Origin: an uncultured Cetobacterium sp.
GTDB taxonomy: Bacteria > Fusobacteriota > Fusobacteriia > Fusobacteriales > Fusobacteriaceae
Assembly: GCA_900766645.1 (NCBI GenBank)
Contig: CAAFWD010000093.1
Span: forward strand, 1 to 6,628
Length of the DNA stretch: 6,628 nt
Reading direction: 5' to 3'
The notes under the pieces were generated by a model that saw nothing but the letters and a program-made list of their open reading frames with translations, ran no database searches and was not told the origin of the DNA. This document shows, piece after piece, positions 1 to 6,564 of this stretch (the first letter of the stretch is position 1; the number at the start of each line of letters is the position of its first letter). The position numbers were made by a program, and so were the translations under genes.

Positions 1-890
1 AAAATAATATAGATCCCAAGGATATAGAAGCAGTAGTTGGAAGAGGAGGACTATTAAAACCTTTAAAAAGTGGAACTTATATAGTTAATGATGAAATGGT
101 AGAAGATTTAAAAAGTGGTAGATTTGGAGTACATGCTTCAAACTACGGGGGAATATTAGCTAAAAAAATAGCTGATAAATATAATATCCCAGCATATATT
201 GTAGATCCTGTTGTTGTTGATGAGATGGCAGAGATTGCAAAACTATCTGGAATGCCAGAGTTTCCTAGAAAATCAATATTTCACGCCTTAAATCAGAAGG
301 CAGTGGCGAAAGCTTATTGTAAAAATAGAAATAGAAAATATGAGGAAACATCATTAATAGTAGCTCATATGGGCGGAGGAGTTTCAGTTGGACTTCATCA
401 TAATGGAGAAGTAATCGATGTGAATAATGCCTTAGATGGAGATGGTCCATTTTCTCCTGAAAGATCAGGAGGAGTTCCAATTGGAGATTTTTTTAGAGGA
501 TATTATGAGAATAGATATGATAAAGATTTTCTTCTAAGAAGAATAAAAGGTTCTGGAGGGGTTGTAGCTTATCTAGGAACCAATAATATTAAAAAAGTTG
601 TAGAGGATATCGAGGCTGGGGACATGGAGTCCAAAAAAATAATTGATGCCATGTGTTATCAAATATCCAAAGAAATTGGAGGATTAACTACAGTTTTAAA
701 TGGAAAAATAGATAGTATAATTTTAACAGGAGGAATGGCTTATTCTGATTATATTATATCTAAAATAAAGGAGAATATCTCTTTTATAGGAGAGATAGTT
801 GTAGTTCCAGGGGAAAATGAGATGATCTCCTTATATCTTGGAGGGTGCAGAGTTTTATCTAAAGAGGAGATCGTAAAAGAGTATAAATAA
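1..890 (+). CDS. buk: butyrate kinase, 5'-truncated by window edge
   Basis: This is a cytoplasmic acyl kinase of the acetokinase/ASKHA family. It converts butyryl phosphate and ADP to butyrate and ATP, the last, energy-conserving step of butyrate fermentation after phosphotransbutyrylase. The frame is open from position 3, with no start inside the window before the conserved AVVGRGGLLKP segment (about nt 30-65), so the ATG at 96 is an internal methionine. About 295 codons are present; the family is usually about 355 residues, so roughly 60 N-terminal residues are missing. Visible signatures are VGRGGLL, the nucleotide-binding stretch IVAHMGGGVSVG followed by VIDVNNALDGDGPFSPERSGG (about nt 355-480), and the C-terminal ILTGGMAYS and LGGCRVL segments. 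Branched-chain acyl kinases share these motifs, so isobutyrate or similar substrates cannot be excluded. It ends 2 bp before a shared terminator. Family assignment is firm; the exact substrate is less so. Confidence 0.93.
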   Translation, partial: NNIDPKDIEAVVGRGGLLKPLKSGTYIVNDEMVEDLKSGRFGVHASNYGGILAKKIADKYNIPAYIVDPVVVDEMAEIAKLSGMPEFPRKSIFHALNQKAVAKAYCKNRNRKYEETSLIVAHMGGGVSVGLHHNGEVIDVNNALDGDGPFSPERSGGVPIGDFFRGYYENRYDKDFLLRRIKGSGGVVAYLGTNNIKKVVEDIEAGDMESKKIIDAMCYQISKEIGGLTTVLNGKIDSIILTGGMAYSDYIISKIKENISFIGEIVVVPGENEMISLYLGGCRVLSKEEIVKEYK

Positions 891-892
891 TT

Positions 893-923
893 AAAAAAGC
901 AGAGTTTTAAACTCTGCTTTTTT
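893..923. terminator. bidirectional intrinsic terminator between convergent genes
   Basis: The inverted repeat GCAGAGTTT (899-907) / AAACTCTGC (909-917) is flanked by six A (893-898) and six T (918-923). Either strand therefore reads as a GC-containing stem followed by a U tract. It serves the butyrate kinase gene on the plus strand and the M42 peptidase operon on the minus strand. The peptidase stop codon (922-924) lies in the outer A/T part of the structure. In practice the loop is probably 3-7 nt. Confidence 0.9.
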
Positions 924-1950
924 ATAGATAAGCTATCAGAAGCTTTATAGTTTCAATAACTCCCTCAATATGAGTTCTTTCATAGTGATGAGTTGCATCA
1001 ACATTTGGTCCGATACAAGCGTATCTCAGATCAGCACCCTGTAAAATAGAAGCTGTGGCATCAGAACCATATCTATTATACACTCCAACAGTGTACTTAA
1101 TCCCATTTTTATCTGCAGTTTCTTGCAGTTGCTTTCTTATTTTAAGATCATAAACTGTTTTATTATCTCTTGCAGCGATACTAACTTTTTTCTCATCTCC
1201 GTGAGCATCATCACCCACAAGTCCAATATCTAAAGCAACAAACTCATCCACATCCTTTGGAATTTCAGAAACTCCATGTCCTACCTCTTCAAAATTTGAG
1301 AAATAAACATAAAGATTATTGTTAGGTTGTTCATTATTTTCTTTCAGATATTTCAAATAAGCTAAAAGTTGAGCCACACAAAGTTTATCATCTAAATATC
1401 TAGATTTTACATACCCTGACTTTGTAACTTTAGTTTTTGTAAAGTAACTTACAAAATCTCCTTGGCAGATTCCAAGAGCTCTTGTGTCAGCTTCAGAATA
1501 AACTTCTTCATCAAGTCTAACTTCCATAAACTCAGCTGTTCTAGGAGTGTCTCTTGGAATATCTCCGTAAATATGAACAGATGCTTTGTTAGGTAGAACT
1601 GTTCCTTCATATTCCTTTCCATCTAAAGTATGGATTATTACATTTTCTCCTTCAACAGATCCCCATGCATATCCACCAATATTTAATAGTTCAAGTCTTC
1701 CATTACTTTTAACTTTTTTTACAATAGCACCAAGTGTATCCACATGGGCAGAGATAAGTCTAGTATGTTTATCATCTTTACCTTTAATATGAGTTATTAA
1801 GCAACCTTTTCTACTATAACAATAAGTAAATCCTAATGAATCTAACTCTTTTGCTACTCTTTCCATAACTTTTTCTGTGTAACCAGCAGGACTTGGAATC
1901 TCTAGTAACTCTCTACAGATATCCATTGTGTAATTTAAATCAATATTCAT
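922..1950 (-). CDS. M42 family metallopeptidase (aminopeptidase-like)
   Basis: This 342-residue cytoplasmic di-metal (Zn/Co) peptidase of family M42 normally forms large oligomers and removes N-terminal residues from peptides. The expected metal and catalytic residues are visible: His69 and Asp71 in SAHVDTLG, the bridging Asp of RYLDDK (Asp187/188), the Glu221-Glu222 pair in NFEEVGHG, Asp241 in ALDIG, and a C-terminal His in HHYERTH (His321/322/327; His327 aligns best with the usual ligand). Length matches the family. ATG at 1950 is supported by AAGGAG (1961-1966) 10 nt upstream. It is the second gene of an operon, 7 bp after the binding-protein gene, so it probably works on peptides imported with that protein's help. 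The SAHVDTLGA and HHYERTH regions resemble, from memory, the M42 subgroup named after NAGGN osmolyte loci more than classical glutamyl aminopeptidases. No NAGGN synthesis gene is visible, so substrate specificity is open. Confidence 0.9.
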   Translation of the reverse strand: MNIDLNYTMDICRELLEIPSPAGYTEKVMERVAKELDSLGFTYCYSRKGCLITHIKGKDDKHTRLISAHVDTLGAIVKKVKSNGRLELLNIGGYAWGSVEGENVIIHTLDGKEYEGTVLPNKASVHIYGDIPRDTPRTAEFMEVRLDEEVYSEADTRALGICQGDFVSYFTKTKVTKSGYVKSRYLDDKLCVAQLLAYLKYLKENNEQPNNNLYVYFSNFEEVGHGVSEIPKDVDEFVALDIGLVGDDAHGDEKKVSIAARDNKTVYDLKIRKQLQETADKNGIKYTVGVYNRYGSDATASILQGADLRYACIGPNVDATHHYERTHIEGVIETIKLLIAYL

Positions 1951-1957
1951 GTTATCA

Positions 1958-3475
1958 CTACTCCTTGTCTATTTTATTGTAACTATGGATTGTATTTGGA
2001 ACTGCTTTAAAGTTTTTAATTTTTTTACTTAATCCCATATTATCATTTTTATAGTAAAGAGGAATTAAAGGCATATCCTCTGCTAAAATTTCTTGGGCTT
2101 TGTTATAAGCATTTAATCTATCTTGAGGATTGATAGATGTTCTTCCAGTTTCAACAAGTTTATCGTATTCAGAATTTACATAAAGAGCTCTGTTTCCAGC
2201 TCCACCGTGGAAACTGCTATGTAGTAGTGGGAATAAAACGATATCAGCATCAGAAGTTCCTGATACCCATCCACCGATAAATACATCAAATTGCCCCTGA
2301 GCTGTAAGTTGAAGGTAAGTTCCCCATTCAACAGTTTCGATCTCCACATCTATTCCAACCTCTTTAAGATTAGCTTGAATAATTTGTGCAGCTTGCAGCC
2401 TAATAGGATTATCATTTGACATAATTTTAAATTTTGGATTTTCAATTCCAGATTTTGCTAAGTATTCTTTAGCTTTTTCAGGATCATATCCATCCATTTT
2501 TACATTTTGGTTACTTCCAAAAACTGTGGGATTAACAATACTTTTTGCCACAGAAGCTTTTCCTAAATAAACAGCATCAACAATACTTTGTTTATCAATA
2601 GCAGCATTTACAGCTTTTCTAAAATCAACATTATTAAATGGAGCTTTTTGAGTATTTAAAGTTAAGTACTCTGTTGACGTTGTAGGATATGAAACAGCAT
2701 AAAGGTCCTTACTATTTTCAACTAACTCTACATCAATAGGAGCTATTGATGCTATATCAATTTCACCAGTTTCAAGAGCAGCAAGTCTACTAGAGTTTTC
2801 AACAATAGATCTAAAAATTAAACTGTCTATGACAGGTCTTCCATCAAAATAATTTTCATTTGCAATAAGCTCTATCTTTTCACCGTCTCCCCACTCTTTA
2901 AATACAAATGGTCCAGTTCCAACAGGGGATATAGAGATATTACCTTCTTTTGCAAGGGTATCTTTTTCATTTAAAATTGAAGTTAATGGATAAGATAGCG
3001 TATATAAAAGTGGAGCTGAGCTTTCTTTTAAATTTATTTGAACAGTGTAGTCATCTTTTTTATCAACAGATGAAATAACATCAAGCATAACTTTTGTAGC
3101 AGGCTTCTCAATCATTCTATTTAAAGAGAAAACAACGTCATTAGCTTTAAGTTCATCACCATTATGGAATTTAACACCTTTTTTAAGAGTTATAATTAAC
3201 TCAGTAGGTGATACATACTCATAAGTTTCAACAAGTTCAGGTTGAATATTTCCATTTTCATCAATAACAAATAGAGTGTTAAAAATTTGATCCACAATTG
3301 AAAGAGATGGAATCTCGTTGTACATTCCTGGATCTAAACTTTTAGGTTTTGACCCCTGAGATATAGTTACTACTTTTTCCTTTTTTTCCTCTTTTTTAGT
3401 TGTAGCTTCTTTTTCAGAGCAACCACTAAAAATAAATACAATTAAAGCAATGCAAAGTGTATAAAATTTTTTCAT
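1958..3475 (-). CDS. ABC transporter solute-binding lipoprotein, peptide/nickel (SBP_bac_5) family
   Basis: This is an extracytoplasmic, lipid-anchored substrate receptor of 505 residues, typical for the family. The N terminus is a lipoprotein signal peptide: KK at residues 2-3, a hydrophobic core (about 5-17) and a lipobox FSGC with Cys19 as the acylation and cleavage site. A Lys/Glu-rich linker (about 20-35) follows. The mature part shows family hallmarks: SLDP (47-50), VKFHNGDELKANDVVFS (about 101-117), PVGTGPFVFKEW (184-195) and FRKAVNAAIDKQSIV (285-299). The ligand is probably a di- or oligopeptide, but glutathione, nickel-chelate or other ligands use the same fold and cannot be told apart by eye. 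ATG at 3475 is preceded by AGGAGG (3482-3487) with a 6-nt spacer. It is the first gene of an operon with the M42 peptidase. No permease or ATPase gene is in the window, so it must use a transporter encoded elsewhere. Confidence 0.92.
   Translation of the reverse strand: MKKFYTLCIALIVFIFSGCSEKEATTKKEEKKEKVVTISQGSKPKSLDPGMYNEIPSLSIVDQIFNTLFVIDENGNIQPELVETYEYVSPTELIITLKKGVKFHNGDELKANDVVFSLNRMIEKPATKVMLDVISSVDKKDDYTVQINLKESSAPLLYTLSYPLTSILNEKDTLAKEGNISISPVGTGPFVFKEWGDGEKIELIANENYFDGRPVIDSLIFRSIVENSSRLAALETGEIDIASIAPIDVELVENSKDLYAVSYPTTSTEYLTLNTQKAPFNNVDFRKAVNAAIDKQSIVDAVYLGKASVAKSIVNPTVFGSNQNVKMDGYDPEKAKEYLAKSGIENPKFKIMSNDNPIRLQAAQIIQANLKEVGIDVEIETVEWGTYLQLTAQGQFDVFIGGWVSGTSDADIVLFPLLHSSFHGGAGNRALYVNSEYDKLVETGRTSINPQDRLNAYNKAQEILAEDMPLIPLYYKNDNMGLSKKIKNFKAVPNTIHSYNKIDKE
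1961..1966 (-). promoter_or_regulatory. Shine-Dalgarno of the M42 gene inside the upstream coding end
   Basis: On the minus strand AAGGAG forms the last two sense codons (Lys-Glu) of the binding-protein gene, immediately before its TAG stop, and lies 10 nt from the peptidase ATG. Ribosomes finishing the first gene must clear this site, which favours coupled translation of the two proteins. No separate promoter is evident for the peptidase. Confidence 0.7.
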
Positions 3476-3505
3476 AAATCCCCTCCTAGCTAGTTAATTT
3501 GTACT

Positions 3506-3534
3506 ATGATACTGTAAAAAAAGAAAATAGTCAA
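3506..3534 (-). promoter_or_regulatory. sigma-70-type promoter for the binding-protein/M42 operon
   Basis: Read on the minus strand, the -35 box is TTGACT (3529-3534) and the -10 box TATCAT (3506-3511), with an exact 17-bp spacer. The predicted start is near 3499, giving a leader of about 24 nt that carries the AGGAGG. The -35 box and most of the spacer lie within the terminator of the upstream operon. Confidence 0.75.
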
Positions 3535-3567
3535 ACGAAAATAAAATTTTATTTTCATCTGACTATT
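3516..3567 (-). terminator. intrinsic terminator of the CoA-disulfide reductase gene
   Basis: A long imperfect hairpin lies about 40 bp past the stop codon. The outer arms AATAGTCA (3526-3533) and TGACTATT (3560-3567) enclose a 3-nt internal mismatch (3534-3536 against 3557-3559) and a perfect 20-bp palindrome, 3537-3556 (GAAAATAAAA/TTTTATTTTC). On the minus strand it is followed by TTTTCTTTTTTT (3527 down to 3516, its first bases belonging to the stem), as expected for Rho-independent termination. The stem is AT-rich but long. Confidence 0.8.
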
Positions 3568-3605
3568 ATTTTAGTATTTTATTTTAATAAAATATTATTT
3601 GTTGA

Positions 3606-6038
3606 TTATATGAAAAGATTTTTATTTGCTTGGTCAGCTTCTCCTAAATATTGACCAACACCACCAAATGAGATGTTATCAATTAATTCTTCCTCTTTAA
3701 TTCCCATAACATCCATGGACATAGAACATGCAACAATCTGTGCCCCATTTTTTATTCCTTGATCCATTAATTCCTCTAAAGACATAATATCTTTACTTTT
3801 CATAACCCATCTAATCATTTTAGCTCCAATTCCACCCATATTCATTTTGGAAATAGGAAGAGAGTAACTATTTTTTGGAAGCATAAACTCAAACATTTTT
3901 TCAATTGCTGATTTTCCTTGAGTAATACTTTTCTTTTTTAAAATTGATAATCCCCAGAAAGTAAAGAACATAGTAACTTTTTTACCCATAGCTAAAGCTC
4001 CATTAGCTATTATAAAAGCTGCGATAGCTTTATCTAAATCTCCACTAAAAACAACAATAGTTAGAGCATCTTTAGTTTCAATAAATTGATTTTCTTTTTC
4101 TGACGAGATAGTTTTATTATTTTGTCCTTTTTGTAAAGATGTATAAACACATCCATCTTTCTTTTCTAAAAAATTTATACTGTGTCCTGTAGATTTTGAC
4201 CAAGCTTGGATATCATTATAGAATCCAGGGTCAGAAACTTTAACATTTAAACACTCTCCATGAGGGATCTCATCTATTTTTTCCTTTATTTTAACAAGTG
4301 GTCCCGGACAAGAAAGACCAGAAAGATCTAGAAAATCACCATTCAAATCTATTTTTTCAGATACTTTTTTCTCTAAAATAGGTTTAACATGTTGTTTTTT
4401 TATGGAATTAATATGACTTTTAAATCCACCGGCAATATTTTTAACTGTGTATCCATTTTGCATAAGATATCTTGCAGCTAAATATCCTCTAAGTCCCACA
4501 GCACAGTAAACCCAAATCTCTTTATCTTTTGGTAGTTCGTTTACTCTTTTTCTAAGTTGTCCAAGTGGAATATTTACACTATGTCCAAACTCTCCAACAA
4601 CTTTTTCAACTTCATCTCTTACATCTAAAATCAAATTTTTATCTTCATCAAAATTTTTAAGATCTTCAACAAAAATTTGTTCAACTAAACCATCTAAAAG
4701 ATTCTCACCAATAAATCCGGCCATATTAGCAGGAGATTTTGCTGATAAAAATGGAGGAGCATAAGCCAGTTCTAACTCTTCTAAATCTTCAATAGTTCCA
4801 TCAAAATTCATAGTAGTAGCTATAACATCTATAAATTTATCAACACCATTTTCACCAACAGCTTGAGCTCCTAAAATCTTTTTACTGTCTTTATCAAAAA
4901 GTACTTTTATAGTAAGTTCAGTTGCTCCAGGATAATATCCTGCATGAGATTTTGGATGTAGATAGATTTTTTCAAAATTTATATCAGTAGTTTTTAAAGC
5001 TCTTTCATTTAAACCAGTTGAAGCCCCAACAAGTTCGAAAACTTTTAAAATGGCAGTACCAAGACTTCCTTTATATTCTTTATTCCCTCCATTTATATTA
5101 TCGGCTAAAAGTCTACCTTGTCTATTTGCAGGTCCAGCTAAAGGGATAAAAGCCTCTTTAGAAGTAACTAAATTATTAACTAAAATACTATCTCCAAGAG
5201 CATAGATATCTTTTATATTTGTTTCTAAACTTTTATTAACTAAAATATGCCCTCTTTCTCCTAAGTTTATTCCTGAATCTGTTAAAAATTTAGTATCTGG
5301 AGTTACTCCAATGGAAAGGATTATCATATCACTATTAACAGTTTTTCCATTTTCTAAAGATATTTCAATCTCTTTCTCATTTTCTTTAAACTCAATAACT
5401 TTCTCATTAGTTAAAAGATTTAGTCTATTTTCAATTAATTTATTTTCTAAAATAGTTGAAATTTCAGAATCAAATGGCCCTAAAATATGTGGTGCAGCCT
5501 CAATAAGATCTACATCCAATCCTAAATGCAAAAGATTTTCAGCTGTTTCCACACCAACATATCCCCCACCAATAACACTAACTTTTTTTATAGAGTTTTC
5601 TTTTATATAAAGTTTTATTCTATCCATATCATTAATATTTCTAAGAGTAAAAATTTTGTTACTTTCTATTCCCTTAATATTAGGTCTTAAAGGTTTTGCC
5701 CCAGGAGATAAAACTAAATAATCAAATGATTCAGAGTAAATCTCTCCATTTTTAGTTTTAACTTCCACTTTTTTATTGGCAGAATCAACAGATATAACCT
5801 CACTATTAATTCTTACATCTATATTAAAACGATTTTTTATTTTTTCAGGCGTTTGTAAAATAAGAGCTTCTCTACTTTTTATTACATCTCCAATATGGTA
5901 TGGTAACCCACAGTTTGCAAAAGAGATATACTCTCCCTTTTCAAAAATAACGATTTCTAAATTTTCATTTAAACGTCTAAGTCTTGTGGCAGTTGACGCT
6001 CCTCCAGCTACTCCCCCAACAATTAAAACTTTTTTCAT
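3606..6038 (-). CDS. CoA-disulfide/persulfide reductase fused to rhodanese, TusA and DsrE2-like domains
   Basis: This 810-residue protein handles low-molecular-weight thiols and sulfane sulfur. Residues 1-440 form an FAD/NAD(P)H disulfide reductase of the CoADR/Npsr type: FAD site GGVAGG (8-13), redox Cys43 in SFANCGLPYHIG, NAD(P) site GGGYVG (157-162), YALGD (279-283), and the conserved tyrosines in HAGYYPG (368/369) and LAYAPPF (426). Residues 455-545 are a rhodanese with LDVRD (471-475) and the active loop CAVGLRG (Cys512). Residues 568-635 are a TusA domain with CPGP (Cys577). Residues 656-810 are a DsrE2-like domain with Cys771 in VACSMSMDVMG. No signal peptide or clear membrane anchor is seen, so it is probably cytoplasmic. 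ATG at 6038 has AGGAGG (6047-6052) 8 nt upstream. It is a single-gene unit, divergent from an HxlR regulator. CoADR-rhodanese fusions reduce CoA disulfide or CoA/glutathione persulfide in characterised relatives; an internal sulfur relay is inferred. Confidence 0.92.
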   Translation of the reverse strand: MKKVLIVGGVAGGASTATRLRRLNENLEIVIFEKGEYISFANCGLPYHIGDVIKSREALILQTPEKIKNRFNIDVRINSEVISVDSANKKVEVKTKNGEIYSESFDYLVLSPGAKPLRPNIKGIESNKIFTLRNINDMDRIKLYIKENSIKKVSVIGGGYVGVETAENLLHLGLDVDLIEAAPHILGPFDSEISTILENKLIENRLNLLTNEKVIEFKENEKEIEISLENGKTVNSDMIILSIGVTPDTKFLTDSGINLGERGHILVNKSLETNIKDIYALGDSILVNNLVTSKEAFIPLAGPANRQGRLLADNINGGNKEYKGSLGTAILKVFELVGASTGLNERALKTTDINFEKIYLHPKSHAGYYPGATELTIKVLFDKDSKKILGAQAVGENGVDKFIDVIATTMNFDGTIEDLEELELAYAPPFLSAKSPANMAGFIGENLLDGLVEQIFVEDLKNFDEDKNLILDVRDEVEKVVGEFGHSVNIPLGQLRKRVNELPKDKEIWVYCAVGLRGYLAARYLMQNGYTVKNIAGGFKSHINSIKKQHVKPILEKKVSEKIDLNGDFLDLSGLSCPGPLVKIKEKIDEIPHGECLNVKVSDPGFYNDIQAWSKSTGHSINFLEKKDGCVYTSLQKGQNNKTISSEKENQFIETKDALTIVVFSGDLDKAIAAFIIANGALAMGKKVTMFFTFWGLSILKKKSITQGKSAIEKMFEFMLPKNSYSLPISKMNMGGIGAKMIRWVMKSKDIMSLEELMDQGIKNGAQIVACSMSMDVMGIKEEELIDNISFGGVGQYLGEADQANKNLFI

Positions 6039-6042
6039 ATGT

Positions 6043-6057
6043 GTTACCTCCTGTAAC
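6043..6057 (-). promoter_or_regulatory. Shine-Dalgarno of the reductase gene within a small dyad
   Basis: On the mRNA, GUUAC-AGGAG-GUAAC is a 5-bp inverted repeat whose loop is the core of the Shine-Dalgarno; the last G of AGGAGG falls in the stem. The ATG is 8 nt downstream of AGGAGG. The stem is too weak to be a strong block, and the dyad could equally be chance or a DNA-level site. Confidence 0.4.
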
Positions 6058-6074
6058 TTTTATTATTTGAGCTA

Positions 6075-6103
6075 ATTATATTCCTATAAAGAGAATATGT
6101 AAA
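6075..6103 (-). promoter_or_regulatory. sigma-70-type promoter for the reductase fusion gene
   Basis: On the minus strand the -35 box is TTTACA (6098-6103) and the -10 box a consensus TATAAT (6075-6080), with a 17-bp spacer. Transcription should start near 6068, leaving a leader of about 30 nt. The small dyad GTA-AAG-TAC (6099-6107) overlaps the -35 box, so a bound regulator there would be expected to repress. Confidence 0.8.
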
Positions 6104-6110
6104 GTACAGT

Positions 6111-6138
6111 CTTTTTTGTCCATATTTACTTTTTTGTC
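6111..6138. repeat. 10-bp direct repeat in the divergent control region, possible operator
   Basis: CTTTTTTGTC occurs exactly twice, at 6111-6120 and 6129-6138, 18 bp apart start to start. The copies lie between and across the two divergent -35 boxes. Also present are TACAG (6105-6109) / CTGTA (6138-6142) and AAAGTA (6101-6106) / TACTTT (6127-6132) as inverted pairs. HxlR-family proteins usually bind dyads next to their own gene, so this is the natural operator candidate. The T-run makes part of the repeat low complexity. Confidence 0.45.
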
Positions 6139-6153
6139 TGTAGGGTATAAAAT
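6125..6153 (+). promoter_or_regulatory. probable promoter of the HxlR regulator gene
   Basis: The best pair is TTTACT (6125-6130) and TAAAAT (6148-6153) with a 17-bp spacer, placing the start near 6160 and the GGAGG Shine-Dalgarno (6169-6173) about 9 nt into the transcript. The second CTTTTTTGTC copy overlaps the -35 box and spacer, which would suit autoregulation. Other TATA-like hexamers nearby make the exact boxes uncertain. Confidence 0.5.
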
Positions 6154-6180
6154 AATTATATAAAATTTGGAGGTGATGAG

Positions 6181-6543
6181 ATGAAAAAAGATAAGGAGTA
6201 TAACTGTTACTTTGAACTTACTTTAGATATAATGGGTGGGAAATGGAAGCCTATAATCCTTTATTATATAAGTGTTAATGAGGTTGCTCGTCACAGCGAA
6301 CTTAAAAGATTTATTCCAAGTATAAACGAAAGAATGCTAACAAGACAATTAAGAGAGTTAGAGGATGACAAGTTAATAGAGAGATTTGTATATCCTGTAG
6401 TTCCACCAAAAGTTGAATATAAACTTACAGAGCATGGAAAGAGTTTAATTCCTATTTTAAAAGAGCTTGTAAAATGGGGAGAAAATTATTCTAAAGATGT
6501 GGGAATAACAAATTTTAAAATGAATGTCCCAAAAAACCAATAA
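6181..6543 (+). CDS. HxlR/DUF24 family winged-helix transcriptional regulator
   Basis: This 120-residue dimeric DNA-binding protein is of typical family length. The signature is complete: Cys9 near the N terminus, LDIMGGKWKPIILYYI (15-30), the recognition-helix region PSINERMLTRQLRELEDDKLI (about 46-66), the wing with VPPKVEYKLTEHG (74-86), and a C-terminal dimer helix ending LVKWGENY (96-103). Cys9 is its only cysteine and matches the position used for thiol-based sensing in YodB/HypR-type members, so it may respond to disulfide, electrophile or persulfide stress. Lacking a second Cys, it could work by S-thiolation or a Cys9-Cys9' link. GGAGG (6169-6173) lies 7 nt before the ATG. It is transcribed divergently from the reductase fusion, its most likely target. 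No U-tract terminator follows it on the plus strand. Family is certain; effector and target are inferred. Confidence 0.93.
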   Translation: MKKDKEYNCYFELTLDIMGGKWKPIILYYISVNEVARHSELKRFIPSINERMLTRQLRELEDDKLIERFVYPVVPPKVEYKLTEHGKSLIPILKELVKWGENYSKDVGITNFKMNVPKNQ

Positions 6544-6564
6544 AAAAGTCTTATAAATTTTTTT

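Noticed and set aside
96..98. ATG as the start of the butyrate kinase gene
   Set aside because: The same frame is open back to position 3 and encodes conserved family sequence (AVVGRGGLLKP), so the gene starts left of the window.
265..480. Minus-strand open frame of 71 codons inside the butyrate kinase gene
   Set aside because: It is the antisense of strongly conserved kinase motifs, has no Shine-Dalgarno and no recognisable protein family.
1586..1792. Plus-strand open frame of 68 codons inside the M42 gene
   Set aside because: It is antisense to the conserved peptidase coding region; the composition looks like a shadow frame.
3571..3605. AT-only inverted repeat TATTTTA/TAAAATA (3575-3581, 3588-3594) as a second terminator
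   Set aside because: The stem has no G-C pairs and no clean following U tract; the stronger hairpin at 3526-3567 explains termination.
5311..6075. Two plus-strand open frames of 99 codons each, antisense to the reductase gene
   Set aside because: They lie opposite the FAD/NAD-binding domains, give Ser/Phe/Ile-rich products typical of reversed AT-rich coding DNA, and lack support from a promoter or family match.
6176..6184. ATG AGA TGA minimal frame overlapping the HxlR start, as a possible regulatory upstream ORF
   Set aside because: Its ATG is only 2 nt past the GGAGG core, too close for good initiation, and ATG at 6181 has normal spacing and gives the full family N terminus.
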